DNA from: Membranipora membranacea
Lineage: Eukaryota > Bryozoa > Gymnolaemata > Cheilostomatida > Membraniporidae
Assembly: GCA_914767715.1 (NCBI GenBank)
Contig: OU612066.1
Coordinates: 23,162,283-23,226,282, forward strand
Direction of reading: 5' to 3'
DNA length: 64,000 bases
This document shows, piece after piece, positions 63,751-64,000 of the stretch. The notes under the pieces were generated by a model that ran no database searches, was not told the DNA's origin, and saw only the letters and a list, made by a program, of their open reading frames with translations. The translations under genes were made by a program, and so were the position numbers. Each line of letters opens with the position of its first letter. Position 1 is the stretch's first letter.

Positions 63751-64000
63751 CTAGAACAAAGGTGAGATATTTTTCCACTTTTCCAATTCATCACATTGTG
63801 ATAGAATTTTTAACACACTTCAAACTGTTATTTCGACCAAGCGGTAGTTATGAGCGGATCAAGCAGTGGGTGTGGGACAACTCCAAGAATCAGGTATGAC
63901 CAAACAGGGAATTTAGGACCAAATCCCTCAGCAGCTTACCAGTAAATGGGATTACCTGGATTGCAGGAAAATTCAGATAAGGTTTAAGTTAGCATTAATA
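63751..64000. other. Intron of the SGPL1-like gene to the window end
   Basis: No exon recognised between the last mapped acceptor and the window end; the gene should continue past it. Confidence 0.5.

Overview
The window is eukaryotic nuclear DNA, AT-rich, with multi-exon genes whose introns follow GT-AG rules (one likely GC-AG). Gene content is animal: a TRIM-like E3 ligase, UBA3, a DZANK1-like protein joined to an annexin, NACA, EXOSC2/RRP4, a TRA2-type SR splicing factor and sphingosine-1-phosphate lyase. Short introns, sub-kilobase gene spacing and a TRIM gene with unusual domains suggest an early-branching invertebrate such as a sponge. That is inference; no sequence here fixes the species.

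Layout. 1.9-10 kb (+): one long gene with four ZZ zinc fingers, a RING finger, two B-box-like modules, a coiled coil and a propeller-like tail with one in-frame stop. 10-18.3 kb: no recognisable gene, but a 4-kb element with roughly 225-bp inverted repeats and an exact 10-bp target duplication, holding two tandem arrays and AT microsatellites. 18.3-26.3 kb (-): a Ty3/gypsy LTR retrotransposon with gag, pol and an extra 3' ORF carrying three zinc knuckles; its 5' LTR is split by a small inverted-repeat transposon. 26.7-33.2 kb (+): an unrecognised coiled-coil gene with a tandemly duplicated exon, and fold-back elements in its introns. 35-35.3 kb (-): one orphan putative exon facing UBA3.

The right-hand 29 kb is gene-dense housekeeping DNA: UBA3 (+, 35.4-40.6 kb); DZANK1-like/annexin (-, 41.3-47.6 kb); NACA (+, 48.5-51.4 kb); EXOSC2 (-, 53.2-55.8 kb); TRA2-like (+, 56.5-59.7 kb); SGPL1-like (-, 61.3 kb to beyond the mapped exons at 63.75 kb). 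Strands alternate, so neighbours are head-to-head or tail-to-tail and several probably share promoter regions. The products belong to separate basic processes: neddylation, membrane/calcium binding, nascent-chain binding, RNA decay, splicing and sphingolipid breakdown. No operon-like joint function is implied.

Most notable: two equal-length alternative RRM exons in the TRA2-like gene; the apparent DZANK1-annexin fusion; the ZZ4-RING-B-box architecture with the same intron in every ZZ; the extra zinc-knuckle ORF of the retrotransposon; and the 4-kb long-inverted-repeat element. All gene models were built by eye from splice signals and phase; none has transcript support here.
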